Part shown: positions 12,714 to 26,887 of the stretch, one piece after another
How positions within the stretch are numbered: the stretch's first letter is position 1
Layout: every line of letters begins with the position of its first letter
Origin: Latrodectus hesperus
Lineage: Eukaryota; Arthropoda; Arachnida; Araneae; Theridiidae
NCBI GenBank assembly: GCA_037975125.1
Contig: CM075862.1
Coordinates: 10,209,944 to 10,273,943, forward strand
Length of the DNA stretch: 64,000 bases
Direction: 5' to 3'
Position numbers and translations under genes: made by a program
Notes under the pieces: model-generated
Told to the model about the DNA's origin: nothing
Seen by the model: the letters and a program-made list of their open reading frames with translations, nothing else
Database searches by the model: none

Positions 12714-15700
12714 ATACTCATCCTATATATTAGCTGCATCCAATTTAGAAGTCATTCATGTCCGACATTAAGGTCAAGGACAAAAATGTTATGCCATTGG
12801 CGATGACCCCGGGTAAACCATGAGAAAGTTCCAATGCCAGTTTTTGATATAATTTTTGATCGATATGTGCTATTGCACTCGACATGTATACTAAATTGGA
12901 ATCTATGACCACTAGAAGCAAGTGGACGTCACAGTGACTCACAAGAGAACGTTGTAATTGACAAGAATATTAATAAGTGTGCCAACGATTTTCTCTTTCC
13001 CAACCAAAATCAGAATACATAAAGACTGAATAAACACCACTACAATGAATGACCTAATTGTTGGTTTCTCTTAAGAAAGAAGTTGCCAATTTCGAATCCA
13101 ACCACTATTGATACAGCAAAGATAGATATTGAGCTTATCGTTTTTTTTTCTTCGCAAACTGTAGCCGTTGGTTGGGTTCTTGGAAGTTTTCCGGGTTTCA
13201 TTACTTCCATCGGCTATAATCCCTTTTTAGAAAACCTGGTTGTAACATTCAACTGTTAAGTTATATACTAGAGTCACACAACGGAAACGCAGAATATATA
13301 CCAGCGTTTGATAGATTAATGATAAGAACTTTAGTTTTGAATTCTAAGCAGAAAAAAGCGACAAGATAAAACAGAGGAATTCTTTTCAAGAACTGCAATG
13401 GCGGATTAATATTTATGTTATTTTTCAAACTAAATACTTTTTGGACAGAATGGTTTGTTAAGTTTGTCTTTTACTCTACGATCGTTTTTTATGTACAAGA
13501 TATCTTGATCTGGAACTATTTTGAAGTTAATTTTTTAAAAATTACAAACCTCCACACTTGAAATGGCAATTTTGGAGTCCACATTTTAAGCAAGCGAAAA
13601 AAATAGGAAGCTCAAAATGTATTCATAAAACTCTATAATGTATTGATACATTATTATATAATAATAATTAATTAAAATATTAAATAACTATTGTTTCAAA
13701 TAAATGCCAACAAATTAATCTTGAAAATGAATACACGTTTACATAAATTTGCAAAAAATAACGATAAAACTCATGGTTCACAAGATGAATTGAGATGGGA
13801 ATTGTTCACGTTTTTTTTAAGAATAAGGAATTCATTTTTCATTTATTTTTAACACTTAAACATTGTGTTTTTGATGAAAAGAATGCCTCGCTGTAAAAAC
13901 ATAGGAAGTATTTTTCTACGCTTAGTGGTTTTTATCACAAGGATTCTAAAAACAATCTTAACGCTGCATATTTTACACGTTTCAGAACAAAACCCGGCGC
14001 TGGTTGACATTTATAACCACATCATATTTCCTAAAAATCCAATATTAAAGATGAAGTAAAAGTATATTAACCCATAACTTAGCTCAAAACAAAGCGTTTT
14101 CTTTCACCTAGCCTTTTGTCTTCCAAAGTATATGACTTCAAGGAGAAAAAAAATCATCTCATTACAAATCTTCTTTCTTTTCGAGTAACGCTTAAATTGA
14201 AATTCACTCCTAGCTTCGTATAAAACATTTTAATGCCGGTCGCCATGTTGGTTCTTAAAGAGAGTTCCCTAACGCGAGCGATCCTGCTTTTAAAAGGATT
14301 TCGAGGTAGAGGAAGTGGTTACAGTTAATTGCACTAATTGTTCGACGGCGCCTAAATATGTGATTATACAATAATGAACTAATTTGATAGTTTTTAGATG
14401 TATTTCGCACGCATATTTTCCGAGGAGAAAGGAAGTGTCGCTAAATAATTCGATTAAGAAATAACCAAGCATAATTGCGTTATATTTTCGAGGTTTTTCC
14501 CAGGATAAAGGATTTTTATCGTCTGCCTTTTGCTGCCTCATTTTTTTGATCTTCTTTTCCACAAAATAGCAATGGTTATTTCGCCCTCGCTTGGATTTTA
14601 ACGGGGAAAAAATTTATTCTCTGTTTTGTTTCAGTTTCTCATCTTAAAGCAATGGGTTAGAAATTTTCGCTGCGCAATTTATTTTCAAGCATAAAATGTG
14701 ATTTATAACTCGCTTGTAATTCCGTTTTCTGAGTTTTTTTTTTCTTTCATTTTTATTGAAGGCTTTGATATGGTTTTCTTTCAATATTTTTTTTTCAAAA
14801 TGTTGACCGAAAAGCAATTTTCTTTTACCCTAAAAAGAAAATAGTTCATTAATGTTTGTGTAAAAAATATTGCAACATTTTTCTTCAATTGTTTTTACTT
14901 AAATTGAAAATATGAAAACATTAGATTGCATTATTTGCTTTTATAAGTAAGGAGTTGTATTAAAATTTTCCTGCTGTTTTTTTTTTTTCTATTTTTGGCG
15001 TATCTAATTCTTATGTAAAAAAAAGAATTGTTACATTTTGTTTGTTGATAATAATTTTCAGTTGTATTAATTATGTAATCTTTTGCTTGAAGCAAGATTT
15101 AATTATTTACAAATTTGGAAATATAATGACCAGTTAAATTTTCATTTTGTATCTGAATTCACTTTAAATATAAAACAATTTTATTAAATTATATTACCAT
15201 TTTGTAATATAGATGTACTATTTTTATGAAAAAAAATAACAATGCTCAATAATTTTATGCATAAAATTAATAATTTTGAAAAAAAATCATCAAATTGAGA
15301 TTTTTATGCAATAAATTGTACTTGTAAATATTCATGAAAAAAATTAATCAATTACCAAAAACGGGAAGTTTAACTTTATTTAATATTTTATATAATATTA
15401 TCAAATTATACATTTTTCATATTTAAATTTTACTATTCAACGATTTCTACCATCTAAATTTCGCTAAAATGAATATTTTCCTTTTTTATTTTGCAATATA
15501 TTTTCTTATTAGAAATATCTGAATAAAAGTTTTATTTTCAGATTCGTATTGTTTTTCCATTTTCAGAAACATCATTCATTTTCTATTCTTGACTATAAAT
15601 CAAAATTTTCTCTGTTTCTAGTACCAAATGTGAAACTGAGACAACATGAGAAATCTTTATCTTATATGTTGGTTTTCACATATTTGTTTTTCTTAGAATA

Positions 15701-18000
15701 TTTGAAAATATGCCGTGCGGTTACTTTGGGATCAGTTTGGGTTCTTAAAAATTCTTTAACTGATTGTAAAAATGCGCATGCTGATTAAACGATAGAATTT
15801 TGTTAGTATGCATTACATGACATTACGTTTCGGGTTGTCTATTTCTGCAGCCCCAAAACAGTAAAATAATCTAAACTGCGTGATTTTGTATAATACTCAA
15901 GTAAAAACGTCTCGCTTCTTCAACAAGCATAATTTTCATCTATAAAATTGTTGTTGACGGTCTTTCTGATAAAGTTGCTTTCACTTTGATTTAAAGTTTA
16001 TTATCAAGAAAATAATTCTAAAATGCAAGTACATCCAAGAATTCCTAAATTTATCAAACAATCTATAATACTCTAAAATGTAATAGTATTGCGTAAATAT
16101 TTTTAAACATACTGCTTTTTCCAATGACATACTATTAAAATTATAAATAGTTTTTAAAAATGAATAATTTTTAATAATTAAAAATAAATTTATATTAAAA
16201 ATTATTTATAATTTCGATATTTTTATGTAATAATTTTTACCATAAAATAAATTTTACAGGCAAGGAAATGCGCAGTTGATAAAACTGTAAAGTAATCTAG
16301 CATCAGTCAGATTCCACCATTCTTATCAACTTGTTTTTTGTTTTGTTTGTTTAGTCGTATTTTCCGACTGCCTGTTTCTTCACAGGCCAGAAAATACATA
16401 CAAGAACAAAGTTGAGCCATTGTAAAGCGGTGAGGTCAACACCAGAGTTGTCACGCTTTCACCACACCACAACATTGCGATTACAAATTTTTTCTTGTGC
16501 CCTGGAATATTAGTGAACACGGTGATTCTCTTCCGTTTGTTAATCATGATCTTGTCATTCTTATCCACTTCATCTTAATAAAATATTCGTAAACATGTAA
16601 TTCACGATTTCCGTTTTTCCTGTCGGATCTATTCACCAAGATTAATTTTTTTTTTTCAAAAATATTTTTAAGCTTTCACCAATATCTCATTTTTACAGCT
16701 CTAGTGCGACGAAGGTAATTTTTTAACGTGTAATAAATGAAAAGTTCTCGTAAACGAAAACTAGTAGCAAGTTCGATTCCGAGAACCATCGTAATCTATA
16801 CATTTCAAACTGTAATGAGAGCTAATGTGTCTCCACTGATGTAACATATAAGTTTAGAAAATCGATTGATAATTCATGTTTTATCATCATTTTTGGAATA
16901 TGACTCAAGCTATTCTACGGTCACTTTTAATGCACGAGAATACTTTGACCAGAACCAACTGGTTAAAGTGGATTCTGAACTTCTACAAACATCGCCTACA
17001 AGTGCTGGACTTGAACTCATCATCTATTTTAAGATTAGGTTATTGTGTACTGCGATTATATGTTAGATTTAGCGCTAGCCTAAACTGTAATAATTTATAT
17101 CTGAGAATCTTTGTGCTGAATTCCCAATACACATAAATTCATTTTCTTAAGATGACGATATATTCGTCTGAATGTAACCCAATGTCATGAGAACTGGATA
17201 TCATATATATTAATTTTTCATCATGTGGAATGAATAGGAATCGCCTACATTTGATTAAATTTTAAGAAAAATTAGTATTTTTCTCATGAACTTGTTTAAT
17301 TATAGCGACAATTTTTCTTCACTTAATTAGATAGAAATATAGTTACTGTATACTTTCATACAATAATATTTCTGTCCTCTCAGATAATACTTCTATCTCA
17401 ATATGGATTGAAAGAAATAAAATTTTTAATCTCCTTTCATACATACTTGGCGAATTCAAATAGAAATTAAATTAAAAATGCTTAACAATTTAAATTCTAC
17501 AGTCACAATAATCACTGTATGAGACTACACTTTTAATTATTATCACTATTGAAGATTATTTTAGATAAATAAATGCGTTAGTACCTTAAACTTGCGTAAA
17601 TAATTCTGAGAAAATATTTGTGAGTCAGTAAAACACAACAAATATTTTTTTAAAACAATTCACCCAACAATGTACGTATATCATAGAAGAGGAAAAAAAG
17701 AAAAAACAAACATTGCAGCGAAACTTATCGATACATTTTCGTTTTTGTCAGTATAAAAAGGGAATTTAAAAACAAAATATTGTCTATTATTGACAAGACG
17801 CAGATATGTTTTTTAAAACATAATACATGCACAATATGTACGGGAATGAAAGACACAAAGGAATAATTATAGGTAATTAATTGACAGGAGTAAGTATAAT
17901 CTGTAAAAGAAAGACGTCCAATTTACACGGTTTTTATTACAATGGTTGTAAGTGCGTAGTTTTCTTTTAACTTTTTGATTAAAATCTATTAACCATAAAG
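12714..18000. other. long AT-rich stretch, no gene recognised
   Basis: More than 5 kb without a recognisable gene or mobile element. Two patches are more complex than the rest: 14150-14620 (short CpG words, a 90-codon chance frame on the minus strand) and 16310-16600. Neither shows a known domain. Long T-runs occur at about 14740-15000, and a self-complementary AT patch at 16140-16230. Confidence 0.45.
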
Positions 18001-18310
18001 TGGCTGCTCCTTTCGTTACAGTTGAGGTCCTGCGTACGCCACTTTATTATGATTCTCATTGGTTTAAAATATCCATGACGTCAGATAACATTTCATCTAC
18101 TTCACATCGTACTGAGACGGCGTTATAAATTCGACTTGTCGACAAATTTGCTGCCTGCCTTCAAATCGCATTCTTCGAGCGGCAGCAAACAAGGCGAAGT
18201 TCACCATCGAATGTCTGAGAAAAGTGTCGAAGTTCATTCTGTTACTAAAAGGATTTCTTATGTAAGGAGCAAAGCATCGACTTGAAAAGCCATTTTCCAT
18301 TGATTCAAGC
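18001..18310. other. CpG-bearing islet with a perfect CRE palindrome
   Basis: Unlike its flanks, this stretch has many CpG words (gcgtacgcc, acggcg, gtcgac, cgagcggc) and contains tgacgtca at 18076-18083, the classic CREB/ATF site, with a reversed CCAAT-like word (attggttt) about 20 bp upstream. A 67-codon minus-strand frame (18097-18300) has a varied composition but resembles no family I know. It could be a promoter or first exon, an old repeat, or chance. Confidence 0.25.
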
Positions 18311-18497
18311 CATTAACACAAGGGCATTAGAACTGCAGAAATGCAAAATGAAAAAGACATGACAAAACACACATCCCCTTTGTGGTCAGTTTAAATCAGC
18401 AAAGACTAGTTAATGTTTTTCATATTTTTATCTATTCTAATAATATAATAAATAATATAAAAATATAAAATAGGTAATGAAATTTATAACAAGTTTC

Positions 18498-18804
18498 AAT
18501 CAATTAAATAAGCCGACCAACTTGTCTAATGGTCAGCGTGCCTGACTACGGATAAGGAGGTCCTGGGTTCGAATCCCGGTTCGGGCATGGATGTACTTTC
18601 TCTCTCTATCTATCCTGTCTTTGTCCTTTCCTTGTATGAATGAGGTGTGAATGGTTGCCTACCCTATAAACGGGTCCCTATGGCATGTGTGTACTGAGGA
18701 AGTCGGACTCCACACCGAAATAGGGTTCAGTTGGAAAAGTGGAGCAGAGCACCCCATGTTGCCAGCCTAGCTGACACACGACAATGAATGAATCAATTAA
18801 ATAA
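18498..18804 (+). mobile_element. tRNA-derived SINE, head A + body T1, intact insertion
   Basis: This is the best anchor for the commonest family in the window. The 14-bp target-site duplication aatcaattaaataa is exact at 18498-18511 and 18791-18804. Head A (from gccgaccaacttgtctaatgg) is tRNA-like, with a T-arm/B box tgggttcgaatccc at about 18562. Body T1 follows: ctatctatcctgtctttgtc, gcctaccctataaacggg, gaggaagtcggactccacac and a tail reading cctagctgacacacgacaa. Full copies run about 270-285 bp. Other head A/T1 copies lie at 27342, 30785, 31269, 39350, 41683 and 61950. Confidence 0.92.
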
Positions 18805-20196
18805 AAGGAGCTTGTGCAAATCCTCACTTTTTAATTTGACTTTAATATTTTTCTTTAATAAATGTTCAATTCAAATTATATTGTCAGATTTTTATGTAAT
18901 TCTATTTACTTTGTTTTTATACTTTTGTGCTTACCAGCGCTATTTATTACATTAAAACCTTTATTTTAATGTTTACAAAATTATTTATATAATTTCTATT
19001 ATATATCTCTATTTCTATTATTATCTATATATTTCTATTTCTATTATTTATATAATTTCTATCAATATTGAATTATGTCATCGAAAATAATTGATATTTC
19101 GTTCTTTGTTCTGAAATCCACTTATTTTCCATCAAGATACACCTCAATGAACAAGAAACGAATGCAGCGTTCAACATTTCTTTGCATAACATTATTAAAT
19201 ATTTTGTATGACTTTCTCCAAAAGAGATTTTCCTATTAATACTCTGTAATGATAATCAACGTTTTAATGATATTTTTCTTTATGATTAAATTTTAAATAT
19301 TAAAATAATCTAAAAAGGAAATAGAGTAACCAAATGACAGGTAAATAGAAATATATTATGCGAAATAAAACATTCTAAATTTTCTGCGTGAAATAATCGA
19401 CGTCTTATAGGCATTGACTGACTTTAAATTATAGAATAACTTTAAATTGTAAATTTTTAAAATCTTTTTGGGATTCTTTGAATGCACTTTATGTTTGAGA
19501 CATTTTCATGAAGTCAAACTGCACGGATTGAAATCTGGAAAACAAGATGGTCAGATAGTGTTTCGTAATTGCTTATTCTAGGTAGACCTAAATTAATCAG
19601 ATTATTTTTTGCATGCATGAAGAAATTAAACTCTAGGGATTTAACGTTTTTGATGTCATATGTAACTCACGTCGAATCGAATTCAGAATTACATTTAACG
19701 GGTAAAAGTTTTACAATCGGGTATCCCTTGATTCTTTAGTAACTTTTCTGTCGCCAAGATAGGAGTCAAGATGTGATTAACAAGATGGCCGCTGCTAATA
19801 CAAAAAAATAAACAAAGTATCAGGGTTACTAGAAATAAAATTTTATCGCCAAATTTTAAAGCTAAATTGTTGGCCAAACCAAGGGGTACCTAATTCTACA
19901 TTGAACCCAATTCGAGAATAAAAATAAAATTAATGAGCAAAATTTCTCTGTCATTGATTAATGACTTCTCAGCGATAAAAAGAGTTCCAATAATTTCTGT
20001 TCAACTCTCGAAGACAGACATAAATAGAAGTGACTTTAGAGCCTTGTTGATTGCAAAGTAACAATCCTCTATGAAATAATATTGTTTAATGACACTGTGA
20101 TAAAAATGCTCTTCATCACTAAAACAACATCTGATGTTAGCTAAACTGTTAGAAATCTGTTTAGTTACTCGAATTTTTGATCTAGCATTTTGGTTA
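18805..20196. other. no gene seen
   Basis: AT-rich, with ctatt/tatt simple runs at about 19000-19060. Nothing recognisable before the hairpin at 20197. Confidence 0.5.
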
Positions 20197-20285
20197 CATC
20201 TAGTTTATTTGGTTGATCCAAAAAATTAGATTAACCAAATAAACTAGATGAAGCGAAAACGTTAGATCAAACAAATAAACTAGAT
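20197..20285. repeat. hairpin with a third repeat arm, next to a Tc1 end
   Basis: Arm 1 (20197-20219, catctagtttatttggttga...) is the reverse complement of arm 2 (20229-20250), separated by a 9-nt loop. Arm 3 (20265-20285) repeats the sense of arm 2 with one change. The unit stops 9 bp before the Tc1-like element that starts at 20295. It may be part of an earlier palindromic repeat. Confidence 0.7.
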
Positions 20286-20496
20286 TTTGAAATACACTCA
20301 TGTCCATAAATTAAGGATAATTCAGAATCACACCGAAACTGAACACTGAAATAAAAATTTCACATGTAGAATTATCACATACATCTTGAAGAATAATGTG
20401 GAAATTACAAGAAGCCAGCAGATGGTGCTGATAGTACTTCACAATGACAAGAGTGTAAGAAAGGGGTATATATGGAATGACTGCAAATAAGTAAAA

Positions 20497-21630
20497 TTGT
20501 TCACAAGAGCTTTAAAAGCCTTTCAGTGCAATAACCTCATAGTTAAGGCACAACAGAAACATTTGGATGTTGTTTTACGTGGTAGATTTATCGGCCGTCT
20601 GGAATGTGGACGTACCCAGCTGGAAGTATCCGAGGAACTTGGAATCGCCCAGAATGTCATCGCCAGGCATTGGCAACGGTTCCAATAAGATGGTAATGTG
20701 AATAGACGTTACAGCACAGGTCGCCCCCGAGTTACAACGCAGAATGAGGACCGGTATTTGGCAGTTACTGCCAAAAGAAACAGACGGAGCACAGCATCAG
20801 ACCTGTCTCGTCAGCTCTCTTCAGCTACCAGTACGACAATTTCAAGACAGACCATGTACAGACGCTTAAGGCACATTGGTCTATATGCTTGTATGCCTGT
20901 CAGATGTGTTCCACTTACCGCAAATCACTGTCGCCTGCGGTTAGCCTGGAGTAGACAGCATGCATTGTGGACACCGCAACAATGCATGCTCTCTTCTTAT
21001 TTATATTAGTGGAACTAATTCCATATTATTCTTTTTTATTTTTATTATTAAATTATTCTTTTCTAATTCCTTTCCATATCAGTGGAACAATGCATTTGGT
21101 CTTGTGTGATGCTTTCCGACTCCAGGTTCGGCTTTCAGTCTCTTTCTCGCCGGACTTCCATATGGTGAGGCCCAGGAACCCGTTACCACCAAGAGAATAC
21201 CATTGCACGACACCGTTACGGTGGTGCAGGATTGCTCGTTTGGGGAGGAATTATTCTGGGTTCCAGAACTAACCTGTATGATCAGAACGAAACCAAGACA
21301 GGCCACATCTATCGAGATATCATTCTTGAACAATGTTTGTTTCTGGCGCCATGGGTGCAGAATTTCAGCTTATGGATGACAACGCCCATCCTCACCGTGC
21401 AAACATTGTAGACGAATGCCTTCAGTCGGAAGATTTCACCCATATGGATTGGCCATCATACTCACCAGACATGAATCCAATTGAGCATGTGTGGCCGACG
21501 AATTGCAGCCCGTCAACCCTTTCTCACATGTGTACCGGAAATTTGGAGAGCATTGCTTGATGAGTGGTGTAATAATCCACAAGATCAGATCGATAATTTG
21601 ATACTCAGCATGCCTAAGTGTATTGCATAG
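20497..21630 (+). pseudogene. Tc1-like transposase, broken
   Basis: The remnant spans most of a Tc1-like transposase. Its N-terminal helix-turn-helix reads GRLECGRTQLEVSEELGIAQ (about 20590-20650). Next come an in-frame stop at about 20686 and a GRPR linker with RQTMYRRL (to about 20965). An insert follows at 20988-21095. Then come the first catalytic block with SDSRF (the Glu of the usual SDES is lost but the Asp remains), a stop, RHRYGGAGLLVWGGIILGSRT, a frameshift near 21330, and the second block LMDDNAHPHRAN (second Asp). NPIEHVW carries the third catalytic residue Glu, exactly 34 residues after the second Asp. The last part (WRALLDEWCNNPQDQIDNL) is in yet another frame and ends at a TAG at 21628-21630. 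At least two stops, two frameshifts and one insertion were counted. Confidence 0.9.
20978..21095. other. 98-bp insert in the transposase, flanked by 10-bp direct repeats
   Basis: The word aacaatgcat occurs at 20978-20987 and again at 21086-21095. The 98 nt between are very AT-rich and interrupt the conserved WTPQQ...SDS region of the transposase. The insert contains internal near-repeats (agtggaac twice, ttccatat twice). It could be a tiny mobile insertion with a target-site duplication or filler DNA from a repaired break. Confidence 0.7.
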
Positions 21631-21882
21631 TCTGGGGGCATACTATGTATTAGCCATCATACCAACCATGTTATATTGGTTTTTGTAAAAAGGTTCTTTT
21701 TTGAAATTTGCATCAGGGAGTAGAAATCACAATTTTTATTAATTATGTCAAACATATAGAATAATTTTTGCTCTTTAACTTTTGTTTAATAAATAGACTT
21801 TATAAATAAGTTACATTAGTTTTACTTCTATCTCTATCTTTCCCTGAACTTACATTATCCTTAATTTATGGAAATGAGTGTA

Positions 21883-22540
21883 ATAATAAAATGTTTCTCA
21901 TTGTAAAGTATGGGTAACGAATCGCGACGAATCTTTTTTGAAACAGTGGTAGGGATTATATTATTTTCATGTACTAAAAGTAATTTGAGAGAGGCAAGTA
22001 AATCAACCGGTCATTGCTGAAAAAACTCCAATAAGTTGGAAAGAATAATTGCAGACATTGCGGATTCAAATATTGATGAAGTTCAATTATTGCTCTATCA
22101 CATCAATACATTTAACGATTATTTTACTTCAAGTCTGTAAAAACATCTCATGTACTTGGAGTGAGTTTACTTTAAACTTTCCTGATTAATAGTGCAGATT
22201 GCTCTTCAGATTAATTTCCATACATCATTCTGGTTCTGTCAACATTTTTGTTGGTGAAACATTTGCACTTTTAAAGCTACTTTGGCTCATTTGTCTTAAA
22301 TATTGGCCATATTAGTGCAATTAATTATTTGCTAGCCGCTCAGGGTGAGAATAAAATTTAAATTCCTTTTGTAAAAGGTTTTCACATTTTTCAATACGAA
22401 ATTACAAGGGGAATGTATATTTGAACAGAGAACGTGTAAAAAGGAAAACAAAAGAAAGAACACGCGTACATACATTTTATACTTAATTTCTTAATTTTGT
22501 TTAATCATAATATAATTCTTATTTTACAAACAGACACACA
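21883..22540. other. no gene seen
   Basis: A stretch of 660 bp with unremarkable AT-rich sequence between the Tc1-like element and the (TA)n array. Confidence 0.5.
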
Positions 22541-23198
<658 letters not shown>

Positions 23199-26100
23199 AT
23201 TTTATTCTCAATATTTGCTATCATATTTCCAAGCTTTTATAGAATTCAATATGTTTAAAGAAAGAAATTTAATAAGCTGTTAAAAATATGAAATACATTT
23301 GCTTCTAATGTATTTAATTTTTCTATTGAATCAAAAATGTAATTCGTATGAATAAAAATTTTGAATTTTAATCTGAATAGTAAAATAATTATTTTCATAT
23401 TTATCTTCAATTTTCAGAAAGCGTCAAATCTCAAGTGTATTTTAAATATATAAGTGCTTACACGAAAACCTTTTTCTTGTGTGCATTTATAGCTTTTTTC
23501 AAAAGATTTGTGCCAGATATTATTTGATAACGTTTGTGGAACATAATTTTTATACATTTATTAGAATTAGAAATTAATTTCCCCTAATGGTTCAAGTTGA
23601 CTAATGTAAAATTGTATTGTATGATAAAACACCACACACATGAGAGCGAGAAAAAGAGAGATTTTTTTTAAAGTTAATTTTTCTGACTTAGGAACTGGTT
23701 AAATGTTTAGGAGGCAGCACAATTACAAGTAATCTACAGATGCTTATTAATAAATAGAAATTCCTGAAAAGAAATCTGATGCTATAATACAAGAAATAAG
23801 ATGTGCATTCATCTGACATTTTTCTAAGCAATTGGTGCTAAAATGATTTGGCCGAGTTGGGAGAACCTTATTTTTTCTTATACATTTATCAGAACAAGAA
23901 ATTTATATAAAATAATTCAAATCGAAGAATGCATCATTGTATTGTAGAATGGACCATTAGGGTTTTTATTAAAGAGCTAGATAAATTTGTAGCAGACAGC
24001 ACAATCCCAAGTTATCACCAAATGTATTCTTTATTAACAAATAGGAATTCCTAAAAAGGAACCTGAATCATAAATGAAATTATAGATATGTTTATTTGGT
24101 ATCTTTTTAAGATTTGGTATTACAAATGATTTGGCAATGTTTTCAAAACATTATTTTTATTACATATTTATCAAAACTAAAAATTATTTATAAGTTTAAA
24201 ATTTGCTTTACCTTTCACTATTTTAATTAACTAAAATAGCAATAAATTAAACTAATAATACAAAATAAATTATATGTACGCTTAAATCAATTAATCTTCT
24301 GTTTTATGTGAGACTGGACTCTTGATACTTGATCAAAATATAATTTTGATTGCGGATTTTTTGTATTATTGAACATTTCTAAAATTACATATGTGTACGC
24401 AAAATTATCTATAGGAACAATTTTTATAAAGGATATGGTGTAGCGAAGTACTTAAATTAATTTTCCGTTTATTAGTAATATTCATCAAAATCCCTAAATA
24501 AATAAAATATATTTTAAAAAAATCTTTACATGCTATCATTGAAACAGCAAGATCGTAATTTTTGTTTGTAGAAGCATTTTCCTTTTCAAAGCAAACCAAA
24601 CTTATTTTCTCACCAATGCAAGATTTAAGAATTCCATTAAAATTTTGGTAATCATTTAGTAGTTAAAGAGTATGGAAGAATTATATTTTGCATTACTTAA
24701 TTTCTGCTAACTCTAATGTGTTTTTAAGTATATGTATTTGTATATTAAATTTCTGTTAGTGATTATATTTAATTTTATTATGTGATAAAACATAATAAAA
24801 CTATTTAACAATTCTAAGAAATTAATATTCTTGTTTTGCTGTGCAACTAGCTTTAAATCCAAATGTCAACTAAATGCTTTATATTAAAATTTTACGATTT
24901 ATTAATTTCCTTTATGCAGAAATGTTAACACCCGCACTTTATGATTTAAGAAAGTAATGCGCGATATGATTAAAAGAAATTCCAATTTTTATAACAGCTC
25001 AGAGTTTTCATGAATTTGTGAAATGTTATTTCAATTTAAACATAGATCTTAGAAAAATAAAAATATTTTCTTTTTACAAAAATACATTTCTAATTTATTC
25101 AATTTTATAACATTTGTGTTTCTTTACGTATAAAAAAATTAAACGATCACCCTGCTCGAAATATACGTATATTTTATTTAACTAAAATTCCCACATTGAA
25201 TGTACTTTTTTATTTTAAAAAGAAATTACATTTGAAAATTAAAATTTGCTGAATAGAAATAATTTATTACTTACGCAAGAATTTTTAAAAAATATAATGA
25301 GCTTAAAACATAATTTATTAGGGAAAATTCCATTAGAAGATAAATAAGCTCCCAAAAGTTGAATTAATTCCTGTGAATTTTTTCAAATTGTGCTTTTAAA
25401 AGCTTAAGACTTAAAACAAATTAATGTAATGTAACATTTGAAATATTCAATTATTTTAGTATATTTTTTTTATATTTAAACTGATGATTAATAAAATACA
25501 ATGAATAAGCATTATTTCATTACTTTTAATTTATTTCTAGTTTAGAGTTTCAAGGTTTGTTTAAAAAATAGTTTTTAAAGAATAGTTCTGTATTAATTGA
25601 TATACAGTTTTAAAATAAAATTCATTCGCTTTTTCGTTTTATTAACAATTCAACAAACTAAAAGAATAGAATATTTAATTTTTTCTTTAAAAATATAGCA
25701 TTGCAGTGAATTGTTTTCTTTTATGTAGTAAAATATTTTATTTTCAGCACGCAAGATAAAATAAGTTTTAAAAAAAATAAGAATTTCTATGTATTTATAA
25801 TTTTATGTTACCTAAATCTGAAGCGATAAGACTCAAGAATAAAACCTCATAATTTTAACTCAGAATTATTTTTATATGTTGGCAACAGGGACAAAAACCT
25901 CAGCAATGAATAAGCGATGAGACTTTACAGAATTTACTAATTAGTTTTCCTTTGAAGGAAAATCAAATGAAACTTTTTATTTGTTTACTTCTGCTGCTTT
26001 TCTTTTTAGAACCGCGCCTCTCTTCTACGTTTTGTTCTCTAATTGGTTTATTTCAATTTAAAATGTTCCTAATTAGGCTAATATTCTTTTCATTTCTCTA

Positions 26101-26887
26101 AAGATCATAAGCGGCGGTGGCAACAGTTCCAAATGAAAGGTTTTAATGAACTCTTATTCACAAAGAGATAAGAGTTTGAGTGGCGCGAAAATTTTTGTCA
26201 AAAATAATTAAAGGCTTCTGCAGAAATAGTAAATTTAACAGGCTTCACTCCACTATAAATGCAATTAATTTTTTTCTGTGATCGACTAAAATTTGAATTT
26301 TGAAAATTCAAAAGTTTTCATACACACTTTGAAAGAAGAAATATTCTTTTAATGAATCGTAAACTTGTTAGTTAATAACTGTAGCAACTTATTTAGAAGA
26401 TAAATTTTGAATAAATACAATCATTTAGTATACACAGTAATTTTAATAAATTTAGCACACAAAATTTGTTATAAAATTTGGTAACAAATAAGTTTTCATA
26501 GAAAACTAGTTTAAACTGTCATATAAATAAATACTTAATAATAATTATTAAAAATAATTAAATATATTTCTTATTATCTTCAATTATGATGCAAGTAAAT
26601 AACTTTATATTTTGATAAATAATAATATAAATATTGAACTGTGTTTTAATAAAACATTAACAATTCATCAAAATGTTCAATCTATCACAAATAGCATTGG
26701 AAATTGTGTTGTGATTCCATGAGGAAAATAGTTTACAAAATAAGCAAATAAAAACAATTTTTATTTATATAGTTTTAAAATAAATAAATAATTTAAAATA
26801 TTCTAATTTTAAATTTAATATCCTAATTTGATTTTTATGTAAAAATTAGTTTTTTTTATTTCATAACTGGGTTCATTTCATAACTCA
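23199..26887. other. long AT-rich stretch, no gene recognised
   Basis: About 3.7 kb with no recognisable gene, SINE or transposon end. 25980-26240 is a more complex patch (accgcgcctctc, agcggcggtgg, gagtggcgcgaa) that could be slowly evolving non-coding sequence. The rest is low-complexity A/T. Confidence 0.45.

Larger units (their letters stand above)
20295..21880 (+). mobile_element. Tc1-like DNA transposon (Tc1-a), inactive
   Basis: The 1586-bp element is flanked by TA (20293-20294 and 21881-21882). Terminal inverted repeats of 27 nt (left cactcatgtccataaattaa...) agree at all but one position. The size, the TA target and the DD34E transposase inside place it in the Tc1 group. The 5' untranslated part is about 200 bp. 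The transposase is broken several times and carries a foreign 98-bp insert, so the copy cannot act on its own. Confidence 0.93.

Noticed and set aside
14290..14562. 90-codon minus-strand frame
   Set aside because: Composition follows local base composition and no motif is recognisable.
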